Below, in pieces: positions 17,947-26,417 of a stretch of 64,000 bases of DNA. The position numbers and the translations under genes are program-made. The notes beneath the pieces were generated by a model that did not search any database, was not told the origin of the DNA, and saw only the letters and a list, made by a program, of their open reading frames with translations. Source of the stretch: Nitrosovibrio sp. Nv17 (GTDB lineage Bacteria > Pseudomonadota > Gammaproteobacteria > Burkholderiales > Nitrosomonadaceae); contig NZ_FPIQ01000011.1 of NCBI RefSeq assembly GCF_900119085.1, forward strand, positions 1 through 64,000, written 5' to 3'. Positions within the stretch are counted from its first letter, which is position 1; each line of letters starts with the position of its first letter.

Positions 17947-19215
17947 GTGTCCATGCGCCTGACCCCGGTCCATCTGGAGATGGCCACCACCGCGCTGCGT
18001 GCCGTGCTGCCGCTGGAATACCCTGCCGACTCCACGTTGCGGCGCTTTTTTCGCGAACATCGGATGCTGGGAGGGAATGACCGGGAGTTTGCCGCAGAAA
18101 GCGTATTCGGCATCCTGCGTCACCGCAGGTTCCTCGACAGCCTGTGCGGCATACCCACTCCGCGGTCGCTGCTGCTCGCCTATCTCGCCCGATTCGGGCG
18201 CATGAATCTGCGTGAACTGCTGCCGCTCGTCAGCGAGGCCGAGGCCAAATGGCTGGCCCAGGTCAAGAAGGCCGATCCGGCGGCGCAGCCACTGGCGGTG
18301 CAGGCGGAGTTTCCAGACTGGCTGGTCGACCGGCTGCGCGGTTTCATGACGGATGACGACATCCTCGATCTGGGACGCTCGCTGCAACAGCCAGCACCAC
18401 TCGACCTGCGTGTCAACACGCTGCTTGCGGAGCGGAATGCGGTGCTCGCGCGATTCGCCGAAGAGGGCATCGCAGGTACAACCACTCCGTATTCGCCCGT
18501 CGGCATCCGTTTGGCCGGCAAGCCCGCACTCAACCGCCACGCGCTGTTCCTGGAGGGCAGTGTCGAGGTGCAGGACGAGGGCAGCCAGCTGCTGGGGTAC
18601 CTGCTCGCACCCGGGCGCCACGACATGGTGGTGGACTTCTGCGCCGGAGCGGGCGGAAAGGCCCTGATGCTGGGCGCGCTGATGCGCTCTCATGGGCGGA
18701 TCTATGCCTTTGATGTCTCCGCTAGGCGACTGGACAACCTGAAACCGCGTCTCAGGCGCTCGGGATTGTCGAATCTGCACCCCCAGCGCATCGCCAACGA
18801 AAACGATATCAAGGTAAAGCGCCTCGCCAGCAAGATCGATCGGGTACTGGTGGACGCTCCCTGCAGCGGGCTGGGAACGCTGCGTCGCAATCCGGACCTG
18901 AAATGGCGCCAGCTGCCGCCAGACATCGACGAACTGAAGTGCAAACAGGCGGCCATCCTGCGTTCCGCCGCAATCCTGCTCAAGCCGGGCGGCCGGCTGG
19001 TCTACGCCACCTGCAGCTTCCTGCCGGAGGAAAACCAGGAGATCGTGGAACGCTTCCTGGCCGATCATCCCGGATTCAGACGCCTGAACTGCGCAGAGAT
19101 CCTGCTGCGGCAAAAAATCCCGCTCGATACCGGCGTATACTTGCAATTGTCGCCCGGTTCCCACGGCACCGACGGCTTCTTCGCCGCCGCGATGGAGCGC
19201 GTGCCCGCATCCTAG
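17947..19215 (+). CDS. RsmB/NOP2/Sun-family RNA (cytosine-C5) methyltransferase
   Basis: This is an AdoMet-dependent RNA m5C methyltransferase of 422 residues. The C-terminal catalytic domain has motif I 'VVDFCAGAGGKALMLG', motif IV 'VLVDAPCSGLGTLRRNPDLKW' with one of the two cysteines, and 'LVYATCSFLPEENQEIV' with the other. The N-terminal part is a short helical region rather than the full NusB-like domain of E. coli RsmB, so the exact target (16S C967 or other) is unsettled. The GTG at 17947 or the ATG at 17953 may start it. Confidence 0.9.
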   Translation: MSMRLTPVHLEMATTALRAVLPLEYPADSTLRRFFREHRMLGGNDREFAAESVFGILRHRRFLDSLCGIPTPRSLLLAYLARFGRMNLRELLPLVSEAEAKWLAQVKKADPAAQPLAVQAEFPDWLVDRLRGFMTDDDILDLGRSLQQPAPLDLRVNTLLAERNAVLARFAEEGIAGTTTPYSPVGIRLAGKPALNRHALFLEGSVEVQDEGSQLLGYLLAPGRHDMVVDFCAGAGGKALMLGALMRSHGRIYAFDVSARRLDNLKPRLRRSGLSNLHPQRIANENDIKVKRLASKIDRVLVDAPCSGLGTLRRNPDLKWRQLPPDIDELKCKQAAILRSAAILLKPGGRLVYATCSFLPEENQEIVERFLADHPGFRRLNCAEILLRQKIPLDTGVYLQLSPGSHGTDGFFAAAMERVPAS

Positions 19216-19288
19216 CGGCCACCACGGCTTTGTGGCACCGGTTCCGCCCAGTACCCGGCCCCACGTGCCCGGCCTACCCGAACCGCCG

Positions 19289-20587
19289 ATGACGCCACCA
19301 CGCCCAGACATCCAGATCCACAGCCTGCTGTACAACCTGATCGACGACGCGCAGGAGGTCAGCGTCCTGTGGCAGCTTGCCGTCCTCCTGGCGAGCCTGG
19401 GACTGACGTGGCTGCTGCACAACCAGTTCAAGCGGCACCTGGTCCCGCAGACGCATCCCGACACCGGGCTCGCCATTGGCGCGGGCAGCCTGGGCCAGCT
19501 GCTGTTTCCCCTTTTGCTGCTCGCGCTCGTGATGACGGGCAAGGGTGCCCTCAATCACTGGTACTCCACCCACCTGCTCAACATCGCCATCCCGTTGCTG
19601 TTCGCGCTGGTGCTGGTGCGCGCCGCCGTCTACGTGCTGCGCCGCGTATTCTCGGGACAGGGCTGGCTGCGTCCCTGGGAGCATTTCATCGGCTGGACGG
19701 TATGGATCGCGCTGGTACTGCACGTCGTCGGCCTGCTCCCGGGCATCCTCGCCTTTCTCGACGACATCTCCTTCCACGTCGGCACGCAGCGCCTCTCGGT
19801 GCTGATGATCGCGCAGGGCATCCTGGCATTCACGGCCAGCATGCTGCTGGCCCTGTGGCTGGCCAGCACGTTCGAGACGCGCATCATGCTCGCCACCGCC
19901 CTGAACATGCATCATCGGGTGATCGTGTCGAAGATGATCCGTACCCTGCTGGTCTTCCTGGGAATACTGGTCGCGTTGCCCATGATCGGGGTGGATGTCA
20001 CGGTGCTGTCGGTATTCGGCGGCGCGCTCGGTGTCGGTCTGGGATTCGGCCTACAGAAGATCGCCAGCAACTACATCAGCGGCTTCATCATCCTTCTGGA
20101 CCGCTCCTTGAACATCGGCGACGTGGTGGCGGTAGACGGCCGCAAGGGCCAGGTCACCACGCTGACGACGCGCTACGTCGTGCTCAGGATGGACGACGGG
20201 ACGGAGGCCCTGATCCCCAACGATACTTTCGTCACCTCGACCGTCGTCAACCAGACCTATTCGGATCACCGCCTGCGGTTGCTCTTCCCGGTGCAGATCA
20301 GCTATTCGAGTCCGGTCGAAACGGCCATGGACCTCATGCTGGAGGCAGCACGGAAACGAAGCCAGATCCTGGCTCGCCCGGCACCGGAGGTGGCTCTCAA
20401 GGAATTCGCCGAGAGCGGCATCAATCTGGAATTGATCGTATGGGTGGAGGACCCGGAGGGCGGGATCCTCGCGCTACGCAACGACCTGAGTCTTGAACTC
20501 CTGTCGGAATTCAGGAAGCATGGCATCGAGATTCCTTTTCCGCAGCAGGAGGTGCGCCTCGTCCGCCCCGATGATGGGGAAGTCTGA
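19289..20587 (+). CDS. MscS-family mechanosensitive ion channel
   Basis: This inner-membrane osmotic release channel has 432 residues from ATG 19289; a longer frame to 19232 adds a Pro-rich stretch with no family character. Six or so hydrophobic helices precede the pore helix and MscS core 'GVGLGFGLQKIASNYISGF' and 'RSLNIGDVVAV'. The beta domain ('RYVVLRMDDGTEALIPNDTF') and alpha/beta domain follow. It is larger than E. coli MscS because of additional N-terminal helices. The conserved glycine/alanine packing of the pore helix is visible. Confidence 0.9.
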   Translation: MTPPRPDIQIHSLLYNLIDDAQEVSVLWQLAVLLASLGLTWLLHNQFKRHLVPQTHPDTGLAIGAGSLGQLLFPLLLLALVMTGKGALNHWYSTHLLNIAIPLLFALVLVRAAVYVLRRVFSGQGWLRPWEHFIGWTVWIALVLHVVGLLPGILAFLDDISFHVGTQRLSVLMIAQGILAFTASMLLALWLASTFETRIMLATALNMHHRVIVSKMIRTLLVFLGILVALPMIGVDVTVLSVFGGALGVGLGFGLQKIASNYISGFIILLDRSLNIGDVVAVDGRKGQVTTLTTRYVVLRMDDGTEALIPNDTFVTSTVVNQTYSDHRLRLLFPVQISYSSPVETAMDLMLEAARKRSQILARPAPEVALKEFAESGINLELIVWVEDPEGGILALRNDLSLELLSEFRKHGIEIPFPQQEVRLVRPDDGEV

Positions 20588-20625
20588 CGTGGCGTTCCTG
20601 GCATGCGCGCCGCATTGCCGGGCTT

Positions 20626-21015
20626 TCATCCTGTCTTTTTCTGGATGAACTCGATCTTGTACCCATCGGGATCCTCGACAAATGCAATCACCGTGGCACC
20701 ATGCTTCATCGGCCCGGCCTCGCGGGTCACCTTCCCACCGCGCCGCTTCACCTCCTCACACATGCCATAAGCATCCTCCACGCCTATGGCGACATGGCCG
20801 TATCCATCGCCCATGTCGTATTTTTCCACATCCCAGTTATAGGTCAGTTCGAGCACGCTGCCCTCGGCCTCGTCCTGGTAGCCGACGAACGCCAGGGTAA
20901 ACCTTCCCTCCGGATAGTCCTTGCGGCGCAACACCCGCATGCCCAGAACCTCCTCGTAGAAGGCGAGGGATTTCTCCAAGTCGCCGACGCGCAGCATTGT
21001 GTGCAGGATGCGCAT
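20626..21015 (-). CDS. gloA: Lactoylglutathione lyase (glyoxalase I)
   Basis: GloA converts the hemithioacetal of methylglyoxal and glutathione to S-lactoylglutathione. The 129-residue protein shows the typical start '[20 protein letters not shown]' with a metal-ligand His, '[27 protein letters not shown]' with Glu and His ligands, and '[14 protein letters not shown]' with the last Glu. It is a Ni-type short form by length. It begins six bases after the rubredoxin stop, so the two are probably co-transcribed. Confidence 0.95.
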   Translation of the reverse strand: MRILHTMLRVGDLEKSLAFYEEVLGMRVLRRKDYPEGRFTLAFVGYQDEAEGSVLELTYNWDVEKYDMGDGYGHVAIGVEDAYGMCEEVKRRGGKVTREAGPMKHGATVIAFVEDPDGYKIEFIQKKTG

Positions 21016-21020
21016 CTAGT

Positions 21021-21209
21021 CTAGATCTGCACCAGTTCGAAATCGTCCTTGCGGGCGGCGCACTCCGGGCAGGTCCAGTTCATGGGCACGTCCTCCCAGC
21101 GCGTCCCAGGAGCGATGCCTTCCTGCGGATAGCCCTGTGCCTCGTCGTATATGAACCCGCAGATGAGGCACATATAGCAACGAAAGGCGCGGGTTTCTGT
21201 GGTGGTCAT
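21021..21209 (-). CDS. rubA: Rubredoxin
   Basis: This small iron-sulfur electron carrier has 62 residues with two Cys pairs, 'CYMCLICGFIYDEAQG' (iron ligands CxxC) and 'WTCPECAARKDDFEL'. The second motif is CPECA where many rubredoxins have CPDCG. The divergent arrangement with thiD and nearby hemL is common in betaproteobacteria. The likely reducing partner is the flavoprotein at 7914-9068. Confidence 0.94.
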   Translation of the reverse strand: MTTTETRAFRCYMCLICGFIYDEAQGYPQEGIAPGTRWEDVPMNWTCPECAARKDDFELVQI

Positions 21210-21227
21210 GATCGCGGCGATTTGGGT

Positions 21228-21242
21228 TAAAATGCCATTTTA
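21228..21242. promoter_or_regulatory. Overlapping divergent -10 elements for rubA and thiD
   Basis: TAAAAT-GCC-ATTTTA is a 6-3-6 inverted repeat midway between the two start codons. Each arm reads TAAAAT (one mismatch to TATAAT) on its own strand and would place a transcription start 12-20 bases before thiD or rubA. Simultaneous use by two polymerases looks impossible. Confidence 0.4.
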
Positions 21243-21254
21243 CGGTATTCGCCC

Positions 21255-22091
21255 ATGTCTCAGCCACCCCCCATCGTACTTTCCTTCGCTGCCAGCGATT
21301 CCAGCGGCGGCGCAGGCGCACAGGCGGACATCCTCACGCTTGCCAGCATGGGCTGCCATCCGCTGTCGGTCATCACCGCCATCACCATCCAGGATACCGC
21401 CGGGGTTGATCATGTCATGGCCCTGGATGCCGAATGGGTTGTCGACCAGGCGCGCGCGGTGCTTGAAGACATGCCGGTGCATGCCTTCAAGATCGGCATG
21501 CTGGGCAGCGTCGAAACCATCGCCGCCATCGCCGAGGTGATCTCGGACTACCCCGACATCCCGCTGGTGCTGGACCCGGTACTCGCCTCGGGCCGCGGCG
21601 ACGAACTCGCCAGCGGAAGCATGCGGGCCGCGATGTGCGAACTGCTGTTGCCGCAGGCGACCATCATCACGCCCAACAGCCTGGAGGCGCGGCAGCTGAC
21701 ACAGGGAGACGACGAGCACGACCTGCAGCATCTCGCCCAGTGCGCGGCCCGTCTTCTCCAGATGGGCTGCAAGTACGTGCTCATCACCGGAACCCATGAG
21801 AATACGCTGCAGGTGACCAATCATCTCTATGGCTGTGAAGGAGTCATTCGTTCGGATTCATGGTACCGGCTGGCGGATGCCTACCATGGATCGGGCTGTA
21901 CGCTTGCCTCGGCCATCGCTGCCACGCTGGCAAGCGGGCTGCCGATCGTCGAAAGCGTCTATGAAGCGCAGGCGTATACATGGCAGTCGCTGAAGGCGGG
22001 CTTCCGTCCCGGCATGGGGCAGTACCTGCCTGACCGTATGTTCTGGGCACGTAGTGAAGCCGGCGCTGTGCAGCGGACCGGAACCAAGTGA
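21255..22091 (+). CDS. thiD: Hydroxymethylpyrimidine/phosphomethylpyrimidine kinase ThiD
   Basis: ThiD phosphorylates HMP and HMP-P for thiamine synthesis. The ribokinase-fold protein has 278 residues. Seen are 'SFAASDSSGGAGAQADILT', 'PLVLDPVLASGRGDEL', 'ITPNSLEARQLT' and the anion-hole/catalytic 'YHGSGCTLASAIAATLA'. The Gly-Ser-Gly-Cys in place of GTG-C is common in the family. Its stop overlaps the GTG of thiE (GTGA). No TPP riboswitch was recognised in the 45-base upstream interval. Confidence 0.95.
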   Translation: MSQPPPIVLSFAASDSSGGAGAQADILTLASMGCHPLSVITAITIQDTAGVDHVMALDAEWVVDQARAVLEDMPVHAFKIGMLGSVETIAAIAEVISDYPDIPLVLDPVLASGRGDELASGSMRAAMCELLLPQATIITPNSLEARQLTQGDDEHDLQHLAQCAARLLQMGCKYVLITGTHENTLQVTNHLYGCEGVIRSDSWYRLADAYHGSGCTLASAIAATLASGLPIVESVYEAQAYTWQSLKAGFRPGMGQYLPDRMFWARSEAGAVQRTGTK

Positions 22092-22729
22092 ATCAGGCGG
22101 CAAGAGTAGCCGGGTTGTATGCCGTCACACCGGATACGACGGACACCTCCAGGCTGGCCGGAATGGCGCGGGAAGTGCTGGCCGGCGGCGCACGGCTGCT
22201 GCAGTATCGCAACAAGACGGCGGGCAAGGCCTTGCGGCAGGAACAGGCGCACGCGCTGGCGCAACTGTGCCGCGAGGCGGGAGTTCCCTTCATCGTCAAC
22301 GACCATCTCGATCTCGCGATGGAAACCGGTGCCGACGGCGTCCACCTTGGACGTCATGACGTATCCGTGGCTGAAGCGCGGTACAGGCTGGGCAGCGGCA
22401 GGATCGTCGGCGCCTCCTGCTACGACCAGCTGACGCTGGCCATCCAGGCTGAGCGCGCTGGCGCCGACTATATCGCCTTCGGGGCGATCTTCGCCTCGTC
22501 CACCAAGCCGGATGCGACGAACGCCCCCCTGGACTTGCTGACGCGGGCGCGGCGGGAATTGCGGATCGCCATCGTCGCCATAGGAGGCGTCACACCGGAC
22601 AATGCCGCGTCTCTGCTGGGCCTGGGGGTCGACGCCGTGGCGGCCTGCGATGCCCTGTTCGGCAGCGATGGCTGCCGCCAGGCGGCGGAACGCATGGCAC
22701 GATCGCTGAGCCCTCCGCAACCCGCGTGA
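22088..22729 (+). CDS. thiE: Thiamine-phosphate synthase ThiE
   Basis: ThiE couples HMP-PP and thiazole phosphate into thiamine phosphate. The 213-residue TIM barrel has 'LQYRNKTAGKALRQEQA', 'FIVNDHLDLAMETGADGVHLG', 'VGASCYDQLTLAIQAERAGADY' and 'FGAIFASSTKPDA'. The GTG start overlaps the thiD stop by four bases. hemL follows 98 bases later, a thiD-thiE-hemL order familiar in this group. Confidence 0.95.
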   Translation: MNQAARVAGLYAVTPDTTDTSRLAGMAREVLAGGARLLQYRNKTAGKALRQEQAHALAQLCREAGVPFIVNDHLDLAMETGADGVHLGRHDVSVAEARYRLGSGRIVGASCYDQLTLAIQAERAGADYIAFGAIFASSTKPDATNAPLDLLTRARRELRIAIVAIGGVTPDNAASLLGLGVDAVAACDALFGSDGCRQAAERMARSLSPPQPA

Positions 22730-22827
22730 ATTAGACCCGTCACCGGTCGCTTGCAAGCACCTGCTCCAGTTATGCAGACACGTGCACCATTCGCACCCCT
22801 TTCCCGCCACCATGGAATATCCATCCG

Positions 22828-24147
22828 ATGACCTCACGTAATCAGCAACTATTCGAACGCTCCCAACGCTACATTCCGGGCGGGGTGAACTCGCCGGTGC
22901 GCGCATTCAAGTCGGTGGGCGGTACCCCGGTCTTCTTCCGGAGAGGAGAAGGTGCCCATGTGTGGGATGCCGACGGCAAGCGCTACATCGACTACGTCGG
23001 CTCCTGGGGACCGCTGATCCTGGGACATGCCCATCCCGACGTCGTGCGGGCCGTCCAGACCGCGGCCCAGGACGGACTGACCTTTGGCGCCCCCACGCAG
23101 GCCGAACTGGAGCTCGCGGAACTGCTGTGCGCCCTGGTGCCATCCATGGAGCAGGTGAGGCTGGTAAGCTCGGGAACCGAAGCCACCATGAGCGCGATCC
23201 GCCTGGCGCGTGGATATACCGGCAGGAGTCGCATCGTCAAGTTCGAAGGGTGCTATCACGGCCACGACGATGCCCTGCTGGTCAAGGCGGGATCCGGCGC
23301 GCTGACCTTCGGCCACCCCAGCTCCGCTGGCGTGCCGGAGGCGACTACCTCGGGCACGGTGGTGCTGGACTACAACGACCTTGCAGGCGTACGGTGCGCA
23401 TTCGATCGATTCGGCGATGAGATCGCTGCCGTCATCGTCGAGCCCGTGGCAGGCAACATGAATCTGGTGATGCCCACCTCCGATTTCCTGCCCACCCTGC
23501 GCGAACTTTGCACGCTGCACGGCAGCGTGCTCATTCTCGATGAGGTCATGACCGGGTTCCGGGTCGGTCTGACATGCGCCCAGGGCCGGTACGGCATCCG
23601 GCCGGATATCACGACCCTCGGCAAGGTCATCGGAGGAGGCATGCCCATGGCTGCGTTCGGGGGCAGACGCGACATCATGCAATGCCTGGCCCCGCTCGGG
23701 CCGGTCTATCAGGCAGGCACCCTTTCCGGCAACCCCGTGGCAGTGGCCGCAGGATTGGCGACGCTGAAGCTGGTGCAGGCGCCCGGATTCTACGATAAGC
23801 TCGCTGCCCGCACCCTGCAGCTCGTGGAAGGCCTGGCGACGGCCGCTGCCAGGCATGGCACGGCCTTCTGCGCACAGTCGCTGGGAGGCATGTTCGGCCT
23901 CTACTTCCGGAGCGATTTACCGACCAGTTATGCTGAAATCATGGAATGTGACCGGGATGCGTTCAATCGCTTTTTCCACGCCATGCTGCAGGAGGGTGTC
24001 TACTTCGCGCCCTCCGCCTACGAGGCAGGATTCGTCTCGAGCACGCACGGCGAGGCCGAGATCGACGGCACGCTGGCGGCGGCCGAACGGGTATTCAGCG
24101 AACTGGGACAAAAAGTGACGCAGGAACGAGGATCAGCGCAGCCCTGA
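22828..24147 (+). CDS. hemL: Glutamate-1-semialdehyde 2,1-aminomutase HemL
   Basis: HemL is the PLP enzyme that turns glutamate-1-semialdehyde into 5-aminolevulinate, the second dedicated step of the C5 heme pathway begun by HemA (34-37 kb here). The 439-residue protein shows '[19 protein letters not shown]', '[16 protein letters not shown]', the PLP aspartate region '[11 protein letters not shown]' and the Schiff-base lysine in '[18 protein letters not shown]'. Its last 15 bases overlap the convergent cytochrome c4 gene. Confidence 0.97.
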   Translation: MTSRNQQLFERSQRYIPGGVNSPVRAFKSVGGTPVFFRRGEGAHVWDADGKRYIDYVGSWGPLILGHAHPDVVRAVQTAAQDGLTFGAPTQAELELAELLCALVPSMEQVRLVSSGTEATMSAIRLARGYTGRSRIVKFEGCYHGHDDALLVKAGSGALTFGHPSSAGVPEATTSGTVVLDYNDLAGVRCAFDRFGDEIAAVIVEPVAGNMNLVMPTSDFLPTLRELCTLHGSVLILDEVMTGFRVGLTCAQGRYGIRPDITTLGKVIGGGMPMAAFGGRRDIMQCLAPLGPVYQAGTLSGNPVAVAAGLATLKLVQAPGFYDKLAARTLQLVEGLATAAARHGTAFCAQSLGGMFGLYFRSDLPTSYAEIMECDRDAFNRFFHAMLQEGVYFAPSAYEAGFVSSTHGEAEIDGTLAAAERVFSELGQKVTQERGSAQP

Positions 24148-24795
24148 GATGAATTCCGATACGCTTTCGATCTCAATCTCGCTCATGCGGGAAGCAATCA
24201 TGTGCATCTCGTTATTGGGATCCTTGGCACGCTCGGAGGCCCGGAAGGATCGCAACTGTGTCGCCACATATTCGGCATGCTGCCCGGCCAGGCGCGGATA
24301 GTGAGGCGGAATGCCGGCACCGTTGGGAGAGTGGCACCCGGCACAGGCGGGAAGGCCAGATTCCAGATTTCCGCCCCGATAGACCTTCTCTCCCTGCAAC
24401 GCCAGCGATTTGTCCTTGACTCCGGCAGGCCGCGCCGCCTGCTGGGCATAGTAGGCCCCCAGATTCCTCATGTCCTCCGCGGAGAGAGGCTCCACCATGA
24501 CGCTCATGACCGGGCTCTGACGAATCGCAGGCTTGTCGTCCTGCTGCTTGAAGCTCTCCAGCTGCCGGGTGATATACTCGGCATGCTGGCCAGCCAGGCT
24601 GGGATTCATCGGGATGACACTGTTCCCATCGGGACTGTGGCAGGCTGCGCACACCTGGGTGGCGATCTCCCTGCCCTTGGCCGCATCACCCCTGGTCTTG
24701 GAGGCAGAGGGCGCGGTATCGGCAGAAATGGAACTGGACAATACCAGTGCGACGAATGATAACATCAGATTCGAAACCGATTTCATGCCACGCAT
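24133..24795 (-). CDS. Diheme cytochrome c4
   Basis: This periplasmic electron carrier has 220 residues, a signal peptide (cleavage near 'SSSISADT') and two class I cytochrome c domains. The heme motifs are CAACH at residues 49-53 and CAGCH at 151-155, with candidate axial methionines in '[12 protein letters not shown]' and 'MHMIASRMS'. Repeated 'LAGQHAEY' segments in both halves are typical of c4. The first ATG (24795) has GGAGCGG ten bases ahead; a second is at 24786. It probably delivers electrons to a terminal oxidase. Confidence 0.92.
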   Translation of the reverse strand: MRGMKSVSNLMLSFVALVLSSSISADTAPSASKTRGDAAKGREIATQVCAACHSPDGNSVIPMNPSLAGQHAEYITRQLESFKQQDDKPAIRQSPVMSVMVEPLSAEDMRNLGAYYAQQAARPAGVKDKSLALQGEKVYRGGNLESGLPACAGCHSPNGAGIPPHYPRLAGQHAEYVATQLRSFRASERAKDPNNEMHMIASRMSEIEIESVSEFISGLR

Positions 24796-24818
24796 CTCGA
24801 GCCGCTCCGCTGTCTAAT

Positions 24819-24830
24819 TGGTTATAACCA
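24819..24830. promoter_or_regulatory. Palindrome in the AT-rich divergent control region
   Basis: TGGTTATAACCA is a perfect 12-base palindrome, followed by an AT-rich stretch (24831-24855) between the divergent cytochrome c4 and SPOR-like genes. It could be an operator or part of a promoter. Confidence 0.3.
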
Positions 24831-24888
24831 TGTATATAACATTGTATTTTAACAAGGCGAGCGCGAGTTAACAATAAGTCGCCGGCTG

Positions 24889-25461
24889 ATGAAACCATTA
24901 TTTTTTCTGTTGCTGTTCTCCAATCTCGCTCTTGCATTCTACATCCGGTCGTCCGCATCCACCCCTGCAGCCGTGGAATCCGGGGAGCCTCCCGTGCGGC
25001 CAGTGTGCCTGGAATGGGGCGTATTCATCGAACCGGACCTGGGGCCTGTCAGAGCTGCGATCTCCCAGCAATCGCTGCGGGAGGCAATCGTCGCGAAAAC
25101 CGTGGATGAGATCACCGTCCATTGGATCCACATCCCGCCGCTGGGAAGCCGCGCACGTGCGAAAAAGAAGATGGGTGAACTCGACCGGCTGGGTGTCACC
25201 GGATACACGCACATAGATGATGAAAGCATATGGACCCATGCTATTTCCATGGGATATTTTCACACCGCGGAAGAGGCCCAGGATGCGATGGCGGCATACC
25301 GGCAAAGAGGCGTCAGGTCAGCCATCATCGCCACGCGCAGCATTGCACGCACGGCATTCGTCGCACAGGCCGCATCGGAAGAGACCATCCGCAGGCTTAC
25401 GCGGCTGGAACAGGAATTTCCGGACAGCAAACTGCAGCGGATCGCATGCCGCACACCGTAG
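24889..25461 (+). CDS. SPOR-domain-like membrane-anchored protein
   Basis: The 190-residue protein has an N-terminal hydrophobic segment (MKPLFFLLLFSNLALAFYI) that probably anchors it in the inner membrane, followed by a Pro/Glu-rich linker. A region from roughly 30 to 150 resembles the SPOR fold: 'CLEWGVFIEPDLGPVRAAI', 'VHWIHIPPLGSRARAKKKM' and 'ISMGYFHTAEEAQDAMAAYRQRGV'. SPOR domains bind denuded septal peptidoglycan, but the assignment here is by eye and the match is moderate. It is divergent from cytochrome c4, and its stop codon lies in a strong hairpin. Confidence 0.68.
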   Translation: MKPLFFLLLFSNLALAFYIRSSASTPAAVESGEPPVRPVCLEWGVFIEPDLGPVRAAISQQSLREAIVAKTVDEITVHWIHIPPLGSRARAKKKMGELDRLGVTGYTHIDDESIWTHAISMGYFHTAEEAQDAMAAYRQRGVRSAIIATRSIARTAFVAQAASEETIRRLTRLEQEFPDSKLQRIACRTP

Positions 25462-25486
25462 CGGCCGGCCCCGAGGCCGGCCGCTA
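25459..25486 (+). terminator. Perfect 12-bp hairpin over the stop codon
   Basis: TAGCGGCCGGCC (25459-25470) and GGCCGGCCGCTA (25475-25486) pair perfectly around CCGA. The stop codon TAG begins the stem. No T-run follows, so termination strength is uncertain. Confidence 0.5.
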
Positions 25487-25611
25487 TCGTGCAAGCCGGT
25501 ACGGCATGCCGACGGGGGAAGACATCGGCGATCTTGCAATGCCTCGCCGCAATCGCCATCATATGGCCTCTTCCCTCCGTCGCGCCGTAGAATGCCAACG
25601 ATAACGCTGCC

Positions 25612-26412
25612 ATGACCGTGTTCGTAAAATCGCCGCAGGATATCGACAGGATGCGCATTGCCGGCAGGCTTGCCTCCGAGGTGCTGGACTACATCACCCC
25701 TTTCGTGAAGCCGGGGATCACGACCAACGAGCTCGATGCGCTGTGCCACGACTACATGGTCAACGTGCAGCGTACCATCCCGGCTCCGCTCAACTACGCT
25801 CCACCCGGATACACGCCTTACCCGAAATCCATCTGCACGTCTGTCAACCATCAGGTATGCCACGGGATACCGGGGGAAAAGCGGCTGAAGGCAGGAGATA
25901 TCGTCAATATCGACGTCACCGTCATCAAGGATGGCTACCACGGCGACACCAGCCGGATGTACTGCGTGGGGGAGCCGGGCATCCAGGCCAGACGGCTGTG
26001 CGAGATCACCTATGAATCGATGTGGCGCGGGATCGAGGAGGTCAGAGCGGGCAAGCACCTGGGAGATATCGGCCATGCCATCCAGCGCTTTGCCGAAGGG
26101 CAGGGATGCAGCGTGGTCAGGGAATTCTGCGGCCACGGCATCGGCACGGCGTTCCACGAAGATCCGCAGGTGCTCCACTACGGACGCGCGCGCACCGGAC
26201 TGAGGCTAGAAGCGGGAATGATCTTCACGATAGAGCCGATGATCAATGCGGGAAAGGCGCCGGTGCGCCAGATGGCCGATGGCTGGACCATCGTGACCAA
26301 GGATCACAGCCTCTCGGCGCAGTGGGAACATACCGTCCTGGTCACCGAAGACGGATACGAGGTATTGACGCTATCCGATGGAGCCCCGCCAAAGCCGATA
26401 TTCCGCTCCTGA
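25612..26412 (+). CDS. map: Type I methionine aminopeptidase
   Basis: Map removes the N-terminal methionine from new proteins using a two-metal centre. The 266-residue protein has the metal ligands in 'VNIDVTVIKDGYHGDTSRM' (Asp, Asp), 'REFCGHGIGTAFHEDP' (His), 'FTIEPMIN' (Glu) and 'AQWEHTVLV' (Glu). The substrate-binding segment 'TSVNHQVCHGIP' is present. Possible -10 TAGAAT is at 25588-25593. glnD follows after five bases. Confidence 0.97.
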   Translation: MTVFVKSPQDIDRMRIAGRLASEVLDYITPFVKPGITTNELDALCHDYMVNVQRTIPAPLNYAPPGYTPYPKSICTSVNHQVCHGIPGEKRLKAGDIVNIDVTVIKDGYHGDTSRMYCVGEPGIQARRLCEITYESMWRGIEEVRAGKHLGDIGHAIQRFAEGQGCSVVREFCGHGIGTAFHEDPQVLHYGRARTGLRLEAGMIFTIEPMINAGKAPVRQMADGWTIVTKDHSLSAQWEHTVLVTEDGYEVLTLSDGAPPKPIFRS

Positions 26413-26417
26413 ACTCC

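Noticed and set aside
21210-21254. A TPP riboswitch before thiD
   Set aside because: The interval to the rubredoxin gene is only 45 bases, too short for the aptamer, and no THI-box sequence was recognised.
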